From Leucothrix mucor DSM 2157 (GTDB lineage Bacteria > Pseudomonadota > Gammaproteobacteria > Thiotrichales > Thiotrichaceae), in assembly GCF_000419525.1 (NCBI RefSeq), contig NZ_ATTE01000001.1:2526655-2590654 (forward strand): 64,000 nucleotides of DNA, in the 5' to 3' direction. Each line of letters begins with the position of its first letter. Positions within the stretch are counted from its first letter, which is position 1. Positions 48,401 through 56,585 of this stretch are shown here, one piece after another. Under the pieces are notes generated by a model, which was given only the letters and a program-made list of their open reading frames with translations, was not told the DNA's origin and did no database searches. Position numbers and translations under genes: made by a program.

Positions 48401-48760
48401 CTTGAATTGGCATAAGCTGAAACGGGTGCCACGGTCGCGCAGCTCATTACGCAGTACACCCAAGGTGCCAAAGGTTCGGATCTCTCGATTGGCCGCATTA
48501 GGGTCGGCTTTATTGAGCTGTGAGGCAACGCGCTCCAGGAACTTCTGCTCTGGATTATTGGGGTACAGCGTGCAGAATTTTTGCCATTGCTCGTCTTGGG
48601 TATCTTTAACGAACCCGAGCACATCTTCGGAATATAAGGCCAACTCACGATTGTAGTGTTTGGGATTGCCGAGTAACCAGCCGTTTGCCAGCATTTGACG
48701 GATCATGTCATTTTGAAAAATGTATTCCGTCGACTTATCCCCGCCGTAAAACACGCTCAT
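45488..48760 (-). CDS. hsdR: Type I restriction enzyme R subunit
   Basis: HsdR (1090 aa) is the motor and nuclease of a type I restriction-modification complex. The N-terminal PD-(D/E)xK nuclease has Asp in RIDLVLFVNGLP and Glu-x-Lys in ATLELKSEF (about residues 168-188). The SF2 helicase follows: Walker A HSAGSGKSNSIAW near 343, DEAH box IADEAHSSQT near 460, and TATP near 515. The C-terminal helical domain contacts HsdM. The gene is separated from hsdS by an inserted cassette. An ATG at its stop suggests a coupled downstream gene. Confidence 0.95.
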   Translation of the reverse strand: MSVFYGGDKSTEYIFQNDMIRQMLANGWLLGNPKHYNRELALYSEDVLGFVKDTQDEQWQKFCTLYPNNPEQKFLERVASQLNKADPNAANREIRTFGTLGVLRNELRDRGTRFSLCQFKPEHDLNPDTLARYNKNRLRLVPELVYSPWATDAHEAETGIRAKQWRIDLVLFVNGLPVATLELKSEFKQPVSNAVKQYKTTRFAIDPVTKKPEPLLTFKRGALVHFAVSQDQVFMATRLEGDDTFFLPFNKGTKDGGAGNEVPEDKQQYATGYLWNEVLLPDNLLNILARFMHLEIKEKEDWEGRKTKKETLIFPRYHQWDVVRKLIEAAKTEGPGQKYLIQHSAGSGKSNSIAWSAHQLSALHNADGSKVFASVIVVTDRTVLDDQLQETISQYTSVDGVVGRINRKEGEGSKSEQLASALEHSQPIIIVTIQTFPFVLKAIENSVSLKERNYVVIADEAHSSQTGSTARQLKEVLMVDSKADDEALTTEDILDAAVASRRASKNLSYLAFTATPKDKTLQLFGRLPKPDEPPSKTNKPEAYHVYSMRQAIEEGFILDVLKNYTNYKVAYNLAMKIAGSDAEVESKKAKVKLNQWVRLHDYNISQKVQVIIEHFKDNIMGLLGGQAKAMVVTSSRKEAVRYKLGFDKYITEKGYDKITAMVAFSGEVEFNEQDPNAAALLGEKFTEHGMNPNLKGRDMRKAFDSDDYQVMIVANKFQTGFDQPKLCAMYVDKKLGGVECVQTLSRLNRTFPGKAESGTFVLDFFNEPDDILEAFQPYYQTAELADVSDPDLIFDLSQKLRSAKIFYWHEVEQFCEAFFVKSKSNAAIANICKPAVERWQKRYKQAIEAYKEAKDMFDRVEKFNDPVVTANAENSLKDCKKAKDELEIFKKDLGSFVRFYEFMSQIVDYDDKDLEKLSLYARNLRPMLRETVVEDDDVDLSNVVLSHYRLSAIRQQHIKLKEDAEDYKIIPGDSLGAAKPKDKKAEFLSQIIEKLNEIFVTDGLSEKDMVNYAYTIRDKMRENVKVMNQLKHNTAEQAMLGDFAQAIDDAILDSSSAHQNQMMQLLSNPERSQAFSRLILELLTAGGQAR

Positions 48761-48829
48761 GAGCCATTCCCTGTTTAGTTATGCGGAAATAGTATACCAA
48801 GTTTATACAACAACTCAGTACAACATATG

Positions 48830-48893
48830 ATCTTGCTTATATCTAAAATGCAGTCCAACATAGACCATATTAAAACAGTTAAGGAGTCTGAAG
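48830..48893 (+). repeat. Control-region repeat, copy 2 (ahead of orphan antitoxin)
   Basis: This stretch matches 42390-42452, including ATCTTGCTTA, CAGTCCAACATAGACCATAT and the AAGGAG Shine-Dalgarno. It shows that the orphan antitoxin came with its own promoter and operator. Confidence 0.6.
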
Positions 48894-49082
48894 ATGCCTA
48901 ATACACAATACAAAGACGCTTGGACAATAGCAGAGGCAAAAGCCAAACTCTCTGAGCTACTCAGGTGTGCAGATGAAAAGCCACAATACATTGGTGCCAG
49001 AAAACCTTATGTATTAATTTCTGTTGAGCAATGGGAAGCTCTCAATAAGCCGAAAGAATCGATGGGTCAATGGCTTGGCTAG
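48894..49082 (+). CDS. Orphan truncated Phd/YefM antitoxin
   Basis: This 62-residue protein is nearly identical over its first 60 residues to the antitoxin at 42453, including the DNA-binding part (DAWTIAEAKAKLSELLRCAD). It then ends MGQWLG, stop. The toxin-binding tail of the full-length copy is missing. The truncation is a deletion that joins antitoxin codon ~61 to a piece of the toxin gene. It lies opposite in strand between hsdR and the AAA gene. It could still bind the shared operator and repress the intact copy; that is inference. Confidence 0.75.
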   Translation: MPNTQYKDAWTIAEAKAKLSELLRCADEKPQYIGARKPYVLISVEQWEALNKPKESMGQWLG

Positions 49083-49132
49083 CCGATGCTTACGGTGACT
49101 ATATTCTTCCTATTGGGCAGCAAGAAGCTCAG
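49082..49132 (+). pseudogene. Stub of a PIN toxin gene
   Basis: Translated in frame from 49082, these bases give ADAYGDYILPIGQQEAQ, matching residues 69-84 of the intact PIN toxin (SAYGDYIIPVGQQEAQ). No toxin sequence remains before or after it, apart from an unrelated run to a stop at 49163. It is the scar of a deleted second copy of the toxin. Confidence 0.72.
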
Positions 49133-49158
49133 GTTTGGTTGATGCTGACGAACAGAAC

Positions 49159-50712
49159 CTAAGCCTTCTCCACCTCAACACTCACCACATTGCGTGTCTT
49201 CTTACTAAACTCCACACCGATTAAATAGATCGGCCGATCTGGTGCTCTAAACTTATCCGCGTAAGCCTTATCCTTAATTTGCTGAAGTGCTTCACCCTTC
49301 GCTTCATCATCGACCACTTTGAATTCAAAAATATAGATTTGCTGATTAAATTTCAGCGTCATATCAATTCGGCCTAAATTGGTGGCGTCTTCCACCGTGA
49401 CATCCAACCCAAGTGAAGCAAAGTAAGAGTAAAACACCGAGGCGTAATAGCCTTCGTACTCCTGAATATGGTTTTTGGTATACCACTGGTGTGGAATACT
49501 CGCGTAAAAACGGTGAAAGAGCTTTTCCAAGCCTTCAAAATCATTAGCCAGTAAATACTGATGAAGCTGCGCCGTGTTCATCGCTTGCGCCGATTTGTCT
49601 GATACCAGCGCCGATAACAGCACATCATTTAGGCTTTGATAGACCTCTAAATTAGGATAACCGAGCGTGTAAAAATCCTGATTACCAATACGTTCTTGCT
49701 TCTTAATGGTTAAATAACCGGTTTGAAACAACAAGGCTTCGGTGTCGATTTGACCAACTTCAAAACTGGATAACATGGCACTGCTGCTAAACAGGCTATC
49801 TAAGTTTAGTGTTACCACCTGCCGCTTAAACAACATGTCGACCAAAAACGTGGGGGTCGCGCTTTCAAACCAATAACTTCTAAACTCACGATAATCAAAC
49901 AACTGTAAGATATCGAAAGGGTTATAAACACCTTCTCCCCGCCAGTTATAGCCGTTATACCATTGACGGATTTTATCTCGATCTAAACCAAACAGCTCAG
50001 GTGCAAACACAGAGTCGATATCGAGATCTGTGTAGCCGCAAATAGTCGAATGGCGAGGGTCAAGCGTTATGTCCTTAAGGTTATTCAGCCCAGAAAACAA
50101 ACTCACGCGAGAAAACTTACTAACACCGGATAAAAAGCTAAATTTAATATCAGCGTCACTGTCTTTAATGGTGGAATAGAAGCCTCTCAGGTAATCACGA
50201 TTAGTTCTGGCGACGTCTGTGTTGTCTAACGTATCCAAAATTGGCTTGTCGTACTCATCAATCAGGACAACCACTTTTTGTTGATGCTCCCGCCGGATAT
50301 GTGACAACAGACTAGCTAATCGCTCAGGCGCTGTATCGTACGGTGAATGGTGATCAAACTGCTGATCCAGTTGATCCAATTGCGCCATGACATTTTTATG
50401 CAAATACTCAACCGCGCCAAAATGCCCTTTGCCAAAGCTAAACCGTATCACCGGGTATTTGACCGACCAGTCCCACTGCTTCTCAGCTGCTAACCCTTTA
50501 AACAGTGGCTCATTACCTTCAAACAACTCTTTTAAAGTATCAATAAACAGACTTTTACCGAAACGACGAGGCCGTGATAGAAAATAGTGCTTACCTTCTT
50601 CTATCAGCTGTAATGCTTGGTCAGTTTTATCGACGTAGTAGTGATTCTCCTGACGTATTTCACTAAAGGTCTGGATGCCAATGGGTAGTCTTTTGCGGGC
50701 AGTTTGACTCAT
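49159..50712 (-). CDS. AAA-ATPase-like/DUF1703 protein with PD-(D/E)xK domain
   Basis: This 517-residue protein has the AAA-ATPase_like layout (PF09820): PIGIQTFSEIRQENHYYVDKT at residues 11-31, a P-loop variant RPRRFGKSL near 47-55, and VVLIDEYDKPILD near 150. The C-terminal part is the PDDEXK_9 (DUF1703) nuclease-like fold, with Asp in RIDMTLKF and Glu-x-Lys in YIFEFKVVD near residues 455-475. These proteins are frequent in mobile and defence regions, but no activity is established. It is the last gene of the cassette between hsdS and hsdR. Confidence 0.85.
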   Translation of the reverse strand: MSQTARKRLPIGIQTFSEIRQENHYYVDKTDQALQLIEEGKHYFLSRPRRFGKSLFIDTLKELFEGNEPLFKGLAAEKQWDWSVKYPVIRFSFGKGHFGAVEYLHKNVMAQLDQLDQQFDHHSPYDTAPERLASLLSHIRREHQQKVVVLIDEYDKPILDTLDNTDVARTNRDYLRGFYSTIKDSDADIKFSFLSGVSKFSRVSLFSGLNNLKDITLDPRHSTICGYTDLDIDSVFAPELFGLDRDKIRQWYNGYNWRGEGVYNPFDILQLFDYREFRSYWFESATPTFLVDMLFKRQVVTLNLDSLFSSSAMLSSFEVGQIDTEALLFQTGYLTIKKQERIGNQDFYTLGYPNLEVYQSLNDVLLSALVSDKSAQAMNTAQLHQYLLANDFEGLEKLFHRFYASIPHQWYTKNHIQEYEGYYASVFYSYFASLGLDVTVEDATNLGRIDMTLKFNQQIYIFEFKVVDDEAKGEALQQIKDKAYADKFRAPDRPIYLIGVEFSKKTRNVVSVEVEKA

Positions 50713-50774
50713 ATGGGGCTCTGTTTCTGTATTGAGGTGTCAGTTTAGCATGGCTGGGATTTTGCAGGTGGTTG

Positions 50775-51232
50775 CTAACCAGTACCCAACACCACGTGGC
50801 GAATATTGCGCGCAATCCAAGCTGTCACGTACTGGGTATCTTTCAGCGTTTTATCAATCAATGCTTGTGTCAGTATCGGGCTCTCCTCTGACGCTCGCAC
50901 TTCAGGCCAGACACCAGCCGCTTTCATCAAGTAGACACGCAGTTTTTGTTGTTCTTCCTGTGTTAAGGCCCTATCGCCCAAAGCCTGAACAGCCTGCACT
51001 ATTATTTCATTGTGCGTATACTTCAACCCCAACTGAGTAAAGCGTGTTTTTTTAAAACGAACTTACGAGCCAGTGCATGTGCGACTTGGTCAATATCCGG
51101 ACTGAGCTGTTTTTTTAGCAATTTGCTATAAATTGGATAGTCATATAAGCCACGCATGACCCTGCGTATGACGCCTTTTTTTTCCATTCGGCCAAGTGTC
51201 TGATCTATGCTATCTGGCTCACCAAAACGCAC
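50775..51232 (-). pseudogene. Remnant of a DUF6088/AbiEi-type antitoxin gene
   Basis: Two short frames on the minus strand make one broken gene. The first (51023-51232, GTG start, preceded by an in-frame TAA) reads FGEPDSIDQTLGRMEKKGVI, then LSPDIDQVAHALARKF, which matches the N-terminal winged helix and linker of DUF6088 proteins. The second (50775-51032, other frame) reads KYTHNEIIVQAVQALGDRAL onward, matching the later helical part. The stretch of about 40 residues usually between them is gone, so an internal deletion broke the frame. The N-terminus is also cut. DUF6088 genes are normally paired with an AbiEii-like nucleotidyltransferase, absent here. Confidence 0.55.
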
Positions 51233-51269
51233 GAAATCACCCCGTTATAGCTGCTTTCTTCTGCGCCCT

Positions 51270-51440
51270 CATCCTAGCCACTGACTTCTGTCATCAAACC
51301 GGAATAATAAATCTGGCTCGATAAACCGACGTAACTCATCATCTGCTGAGTCGTAGCCTGGCCAAGATTCAACGCTTTAAACGCGTTGAAGCCACCTATA
51401 CCACCCGGCCAGCTTTGCCGTTAATAATCGCGTTTATCAT
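51270..51440 (-). pseudogene. Remnant of a possible nuclease-fold gene
   Basis: An ATG at 51440 overlaps the stop of the 227-aa gene as ATGA and gives MINAIINGKAGRVV, then TAG. A different frame, 51360 to 51270, reads WPGYDSADDELRRFIEPD and LLFRFDDRSQWLG before a stop. The start resembles a class of restriction-locus proteins that begin MIxAIINGKAGR, and the EPDLLFRF segment resembles the Asp of a PD-(D/E)xK core followed by a lost ExK. I read it as the two ends of one gene with the middle deleted. Family assignment is tentative. Confidence 0.35.
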
Positions 51441-52120
51441 TCTTGTAGTTCCGAGAGTGCTCCATTTTTCTTTGATGCACTTACAAACCTTTCGCGCTCA
51501 TCATCAGCCTCACTTGCCTCTCTTAATGCATCAAGACCAATACAATAACTTCTCTGCTGATCGAAATAGTACATAGAACGAAATACTGAGCCGGTGTGGG
51601 ACATTCTATGCTTTTCAAACTCTTGGGAAATAAGCGAATAAGCCTGATTTAAACTCCCCGCTTCAATATCAAGCAGTGGAATTTTACATCGACAGGACTC
51701 CAATTTAGCTCGCTTTGTACCGCGCAAAGTTAACTTTAAATCACCAAGTAAAATGATTTCGACGGGGCCATTTTGCAAGATAACTTTGCTGCTTCGGTTT
51801 TTAATCTCTGATCTATGCTGCTCCGATATCATTTTGTGCCGCCTTAGCAGTTCAGCATCCACTTTCTCTGGCCTATCAATTTTAATAGCCATAAAAATCT
51901 TGCTTCCTTCTGGCAAAAGAGAAACCGTTTTTTCGGCAGATAGCTGCTGCTGATTTTGCTCAGTAATACCATAGGCAGGAACAATCAAACGGCAGAGAAC
52001 TCCTTCTTGGATATTCGGTAATTCACCATCATAGAAAAACTCAATCTTGTTCCCTTTTTTTACTCTGACAGGTATTTCAACGGTCTTAGAGTGCTTATCA
52101 GGTTCAAAGTGGGTACTCAT
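51437..52120 (-). CDS. Unknown protein encoded inside the type I restriction locus
   Basis: This 227-residue soluble protein is not one I recognise. It starts with a strand-rich part (VEIPVRVKKGNKIEFFYDG, residues 14-32), has a central acidic/basic helix near residues 85-115, and a possibly zinc-free CRCKIPLLDIEAG strand near 142-155. No catalytic motif is obvious. The ATG overlaps the hsdS stop by 4 nt, so it is translated with the methyltransferase specificity gene. Its own stop overlaps the start of a decayed gene. This tight coupling argues for a role with the R-M complex, or with a partner now lost. Confidence 0.6.
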   Translation of the reverse strand: MSTHFEPDKHSKTVEIPVRVKKGNKIEFFYDGELPNIQEGVLCRLIVPAYGITEQNQQQLSAEKTVSLLPEGSKIFMAIKIDRPEKVDAELLRRHKMISEQHRSEIKNRSSKVILQNGPVEIILLGDLKLTLRGTKRAKLESCRCKIPLLDIEAGSLNQAYSLISQEFEKHRMSHTGSVFRSMYYFDQQRSYCIGLDALREASEADDERERFVSASKKNGALSELQE

Positions 52121-53496
52121 GCCACTGCCTCCTTTTTTGGGTTACTTGAAAGTGCTGGTGCTTGCCAATCTCTAACGTCGATTTTTCCGGTAACAGCGGC
52201 TGAGATTAGGGCTGTACGACGTTCTTTTAGAAAGGAAATCAAAATATTTGCTTTGTGATCCAGTTCATCATATTCGCCTAACTGCAGGTTCAAATAATCT
52301 GATATCTCAATTTGCTCATCAATAGGGGGAAACGTGCCAACCACCTTCAACAAATTCTGAATAGATAAGCGCCTCAACGCAGCACCTTTAACAAAGCTTT
52401 CCACTTGTTCTGCTACCACCCCACTTTGTAGTAAAAAGTCCAGATAACTTGGCTGAACCTTCTTTCGATTTGGACGAATAATTATTAGGGAAGAAGCGAC
52501 AACAAAATCAATTCCCTCAGGAGTTATAGCCGTTTGACCAATTGTGCCATCCTTGCTGAAGAGAATATCTCCAGGAAAGGGCAAGCAACCCGCTTTCACT
52601 AAATATCGGTAGCTAGTACCTGTGGTTAATAGGGCGTTATCAAAGTTGATTTTTCCTTTCTTTATATCGGTTATCGAAACAAAAAAATGCTCTCCACCTT
52701 CTGTATCTGGAGATATATGTGCACCATCTGTTATTTCCGCGCACATGTGTTTAATCAAGCAGCAATCCCAATGCTCCGGCACTTCCCCCAACCACTCAAC
52801 CCCAGAATCCCGCATCGGCGCATCAGGATTAAGCCCTTTGATCACAGCATGGCTAATCACCGCTTGGCGTTTTTCTTTTAGCAGTTTTATGAGCTGTTGT
52901 TGCTTTTCGATCAGGGTGTCGATTTTGGCGGTTTCGTGATCGAGGAAGTTGGCGATTTTTTGTTGTTCAATTTCTTCAGGCATCGAAATTGATATTTGAT
53001 TTAAATGAATAGGCCCATAATGCTGAATAGTAGCGCCCGTTTGCAGAACCTCAATTTGCTTTACATATACCTCCGACTGAACAAAGTACTTTATGAAGTC
53101 TTTATTCATATGACCTAGTTTTGGCCACAACCTAATAAGGCCAGTATAAGGGATAGCCCCAACTGTTCTCGAATCTACTTCAGATACGATTCCAGTTGAG
53201 GCACTGCAACTCATTATTATATCGCCTAAGCGAACCTTGAATTGCTTCCATTTCTGCTCAACAGTGCCTTTATCTAGGTACGTTTTGTAATCATCAGAGA
53301 CAAACTCTTCTTTTACATTTTGTATACGTAATAATGGAACACCTGATTCAAAGAAATCTTTAGCGAGAATTCCTGGGCCTTCTTGAAAATTAATCGCATA
53401 CTTAAATTTTGTCACACCCCAACTTACTGGAGTCGAACCAATAAACTCAACGCTTGATTCTTTATACTCAGGATAAGCCTGATACCTATCTGCCAT
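52117..53496 (-). CDS. hsdS: Type I restriction enzyme specificity subunit
   Basis: HsdS (459 aa) has two target-recognition domains separated and ended by conserved coiled-coil helices. The first helix region is IEQQKIANFLDHETAKIDTL and QLIKLLKEKRQAVISHAVIK (about residues 170-215). The second is ISDYLNLQLGEYDEL and LISFLKERRTALISAAVTGK (about 395-440). The two recognition domains fix a bipartite DNA site that cannot be read from sequence. It overlaps hsdM by one base and the 227-aa gene by 4 nt. Confidence 0.95.
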   Translation of the reverse strand: MADRYQAYPEYKESSVEFIGSTPVSWGVTKFKYAINFQEGPGILAKDFFESGVPLLRIQNVKEEFVSDDYKTYLDKGTVEQKWKQFKVRLGDIIMSCSASTGIVSEVDSRTVGAIPYTGLIRLWPKLGHMNKDFIKYFVQSEVYVKQIEVLQTGATIQHYGPIHLNQISISMPEEIEQQKIANFLDHETAKIDTLIEKQQQLIKLLKEKRQAVISHAVIKGLNPDAPMRDSGVEWLGEVPEHWDCCLIKHMCAEITDGAHISPDTEGGEHFFVSITDIKKGKINFDNALLTTGTSYRYLVKAGCLPFPGDILFSKDGTIGQTAITPEGIDFVVASSLIIIRPNRKKVQPSYLDFLLQSGVVAEQVESFVKGAALRRLSIQNLLKVVGTFPPIDEQIEISDYLNLQLGEYDELDHKANILISFLKERRTALISAAVTGKIDVRDWQAPALSSNPKKEAVA

Positions 53497-55832
53497 TATG
53501 AATGCACCTCCCGAAGTAGCTCCATTATCTCAGCACTCACCTTATCCAAATCCGCATCAATCTCCACTAAATCCCTCGGCGGCTGATACTCATAAAAATG
53601 CCGATTAAATGGAATCTCATACCCCACAATCCCAACTTCCTGATCCTTATCATCCGTCTTAGTCGCATCGATCCAGGCGTCTGGTACATGCGGTTGCACT
53701 TCCTTAATGAAGTAAGCCTCATTCAAGGTGTTTACGGCTTGGCTTGGGTCAAGCGCCACATTTTCATGGTCGCGCAGATTGCCATCCGGTTTGTATTCAA
53801 TGGTTTTGGTGCCGACTTTAAACAAGCCATAGAGCGGATTGGCTTCCGTGTTTTTATGTACCTTCTTAATCACCTTTTCCGCCTCTGGATTGATCCAGCT
53901 CACCGCAGCGGTAATTTGCTTTTTCTGAGTGGCATCTAAGCTTAGGTCTTGCGCTTTGCAGGCGGCTTTAAGCACTGACTCATAGCGATTCATATCATCG
54001 TATTGCGCGGTGCCGATCTCAGCTTGCAGCGTTTTAGCCTTGAGTAGTATCTGCTTTTGCTTGTCCCAGGTTTCAACGTGTAATAGCTCTTTGATTTTGG
54101 CTTCTTTCAGGTCGCTAAAGTTAGCTTTCAGGTGGATGCGAATATCTGTTGCCTGCTCAGCCAGCTTGCCATAGTGCTCACAGCCTTCCTCATCACGCCA
54201 CTCAGCACCATAAGTTTCATAGATCCAGCGCATTGGCGCATCCAGTGGCTTGGCCGCAAAGCGCAGCTCAGCAATGCGTTCATCACTAAACTGATAGCTT
54301 TCGCGTAGTGGTCGCTCAATGGTGATCCGGCGATAGCCAAATTCATGATTCGCAAAGATCTTACTGGCAAAGGTTTTAGGGGCGTCAGTTTTGGGGTTGG
54401 CAGACTGGCGGCCACGGTTGCTCTTTTGCTCATCCGGCTTATCGACTGCACGCGCATCAACTGCCTCAAATGCGCCAAAGGTACGGGTAATGGTGGCAAT
54501 GTCATCCTCGCCCATCTCATTACGCTTACTGCCTAGGGACTTACGCATTTTGCGGTAGAGGTTCACGCCGTTGATGAGCTGTACCTTGCCCTTGCGCTCA
54601 GTGGACTTTTTATTCGAGAGCACCCACACATAAGTGGCAATGCCGGTGTTGTAGAACATATCCGTGGGTAAGGCGACAATGGTTTCCAGCAGATCCGCTT
54701 CAAGGATATACCGGCGAATTTCAGACTCACCCGAGCCCGCACCACCGGTAAACAGCGGGGAGCCGTTTAAGATAATCCCGATACGGCCACCGCCTTCGGA
54801 GGCATCGCGTAACTTGCTAATCAGGTGTAGCAGGAACAATAAGGAACCATCCGACACACGCGGTAGACCAGGGCCAAAGCGGCCATCAAAGCCTTTTTGC
54901 AGGTGTTCATCCTTAATCAGGTCAACGATCTTTTTCCAGTCCACCCCAAACGGCGGGTTCGACAGCATGTAATCAAACCTCACCGCGAAGAACTGATCGT
55001 TCGACAAGGTGTTACCCAGTTTGATGTTATTCACATCCTGACCCTTAATCAGCATATCCGCTTTACAGATGGCATAGCTTTCAGGGTTTAGCTCTTGGCC
55101 AAAGGCACGAATCACCGCATTGGGGTTTAATTCATGCACGTATTCCATCCCCGAAGACAGAAAGCCGCCCGTACCTGCGGTGAGGTCGTAGAGCGTGCGA
55201 ATAATACCTTCCTTAGTCAGGGCATCATCGTCTTCCATAAACACTAAGGCCGTGGTCAGGCGCACAATATCGCGCGGTGTAAAGTGTTCTCCGGCGGTTT
55301 CATTCGAGCTTTCAGCGAAGCGCCTAATCAGTTCTTCAAACACCAAGCCCATGTCGTGGTTGGTGATGGATTTGGGGCTTAGGTCGGTGGCTTTGACTTT
55401 TTCAACAATCTTGTACAGCAGATCTGCATCATTGAGCTGACCGATAAATTCGGCAAAGTTGAAGTATTCAAAGATCTCGCGAGCATCTTTTGAGAAGCCT
55501 TGGATATAGCTTTCCAGATTGCTTTTAATCTCATTCTGGCCCAGCTTGGAGAGGTTCATCTGTGAGGTGTTAAAGAAGCTGAGGCCACTGGCTCGGAGGA
55601 GGAATTTCTCTTGGGCTTCTTCGGGTAGGTTCATCCCTTCAATTCTTGCAAACTCAGTCAGTACCGAGTCCTTAGTGGCTTCCAGCACGCATTCCAAGCG
55701 GCGTAACAGCGTGAACGGTAGAATGATGCGCCCGTATTGGCTTTGCTTAAAGTCTCCGCGCAGTAAGTCAGCGATAGACCAGCAGTAGGCTGCAAGATTA
55801 TTAGGGGTTTGATCCACGTAGAAATACTCCAT
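53496..55832 (-). CDS. hsdM: Type I restriction enzyme methyltransferase subunit (long form)
   Basis: HsdM methylates adenine-N6 in the HsdS-defined site. The SAM-binding motif reads [13 protein letters not shown] near residues 216-228, and the catalytic NPPF is in [10 protein letters not shown] near 290. An N-terminal helical domain precedes them. At 778 residues it is about 250 longer than classical HsdM. The extra C-terminal part (after about 520) is helical, beginning near [12 protein letters not shown]. The ATG is 226 nt from any other gene and probably starts the hsd operon. Confidence 0.94.
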   Translation of the reverse strand: MEYFYVDQTPNNLAAYCWSIADLLRGDFKQSQYGRIILPFTLLRRLECVLEATKDSVLTEFARIEGMNLPEEAQEKFLLRASGLSFFNTSQMNLSKLGQNEIKSNLESYIQGFSKDAREIFEYFNFAEFIGQLNDADLLYKIVEKVKATDLSPKSITNHDMGLVFEELIRRFAESSNETAGEHFTPRDIVRLTTALVFMEDDDALTKEGIIRTLYDLTAGTGGFLSSGMEYVHELNPNAVIRAFGQELNPESYAICKADMLIKGQDVNNIKLGNTLSNDQFFAVRFDYMLSNPPFGVDWKKIVDLIKDEHLQKGFDGRFGPGLPRVSDGSLLFLLHLISKLRDASEGGGRIGIILNGSPLFTGGAGSGESEIRRYILEADLLETIVALPTDMFYNTGIATYVWVLSNKKSTERKGKVQLINGVNLYRKMRKSLGSKRNEMGEDDIATITRTFGAFEAVDARAVDKPDEQKSNRGRQSANPKTDAPKTFASKIFANHEFGYRRITIERPLRESYQFSDERIAELRFAAKPLDAPMRWIYETYGAEWRDEEGCEHYGKLAEQATDIRIHLKANFSDLKEAKIKELLHVETWDKQKQILLKAKTLQAEIGTAQYDDMNRYESVLKAACKAQDLSLDATQKKQITAAVSWINPEAEKVIKKVHKNTEANPLYGLFKVGTKTIEYKPDGNLRDHENVALDPSQAVNTLNEAYFIKEVQPHVPDAWIDATKTDDKDQEVGIVGYEIPFNRHFYEYQPPRDLVEIDADLDKVSAEIMELLREVHS

Positions 55833-56118
55833 TAAGGTTCAGCGCTAACATTATCGCTTGTCAGCATATAGGCGATGATCGTATCACCAAATTCTATACA
55901 TTTGTTCTCTGAATAAGTAGATAAATTACCAAGTGAAAATAAGTCAAAATGAATTTAATAACCATAGATATACATTATTATTAACACTATTGAAGAATAT
56001 TTCATTGCCCCGTAGAGAAAGTTTTTAGTTATAATTCCACGCATCAAATTACCTTCTTATGCGATTGCTTTTGTTGAGGCCCGAACAAGGTAATCAGGGG
56101 AGGAGGTACAAAATAACA

Positions 56119-56406
56119 GTGAAGATTATTTCCAAAAACAATGCTCATTACACTGCGGTTTTAGAGAAGAATCACCTTAAGTGCTACTTGAGCGAAAAAT
56201 TTATAACAAATTTAGCAGTCCGCAATATGAAAGAGGCACAGGCAATTGTGGACTACTGGTCGATAGAGCAATGTTCGCTATATGAAGCACAGCGCTTCTA
56301 TGATCTGAGCCAGCTCTACCCCAATACCCAAATGAAAAATATGCGCTTCTCCGCTGACGGAAAATCAATTCTTCATGAAGGCTCTGTAATTACTTACGAC
56401 GTGTAG
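56119..56406 (+). CDS. Hypothetical small protein
   Basis: I choose a GTG at 56119 with GGGGAGGAGG upstream (95 aa); the frame is open to an ATG at 56059. The protein begins VKIISKNNAHYTAVLEKNHL and is rich in Lys, Tyr and Asn, with no motif I recognise. It lies alone beyond hsdM, in low-GC sequence typical of acquired DNA, and points away from hsdM. Confidence 0.5.
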   Translation: MKIISKNNAHYTAVLEKNHLKCYLSEKFITNLAVRNMKEAQAIVDYWSIEQCSLYEAQRFYDLSQLYPNTQMKNMRFSADGKSILHEGSVITYDV

Positions 56407-56585
56407 TTACTACTCATCAACCGGTAAGCGTATGCGTTTAAGAAGTCATCAGCATATTCAGTCTAAAGACGTTTTCTAGGAAGCCTAGTATCAGTGTTAG
56501 GCCGCCTTAATTAATACTCTAATACAGAATTCCAATACTATTAATTTCAAATGTAGCTATAGAGTAATAGGCATGCTATATAATC

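Noticed and set aside
50732-51040. 102-codon plus-strand frame opposite the DUF6088 remnant
   Set aside because: It has no recognisable domain, and the minus-strand translation matches a known family.
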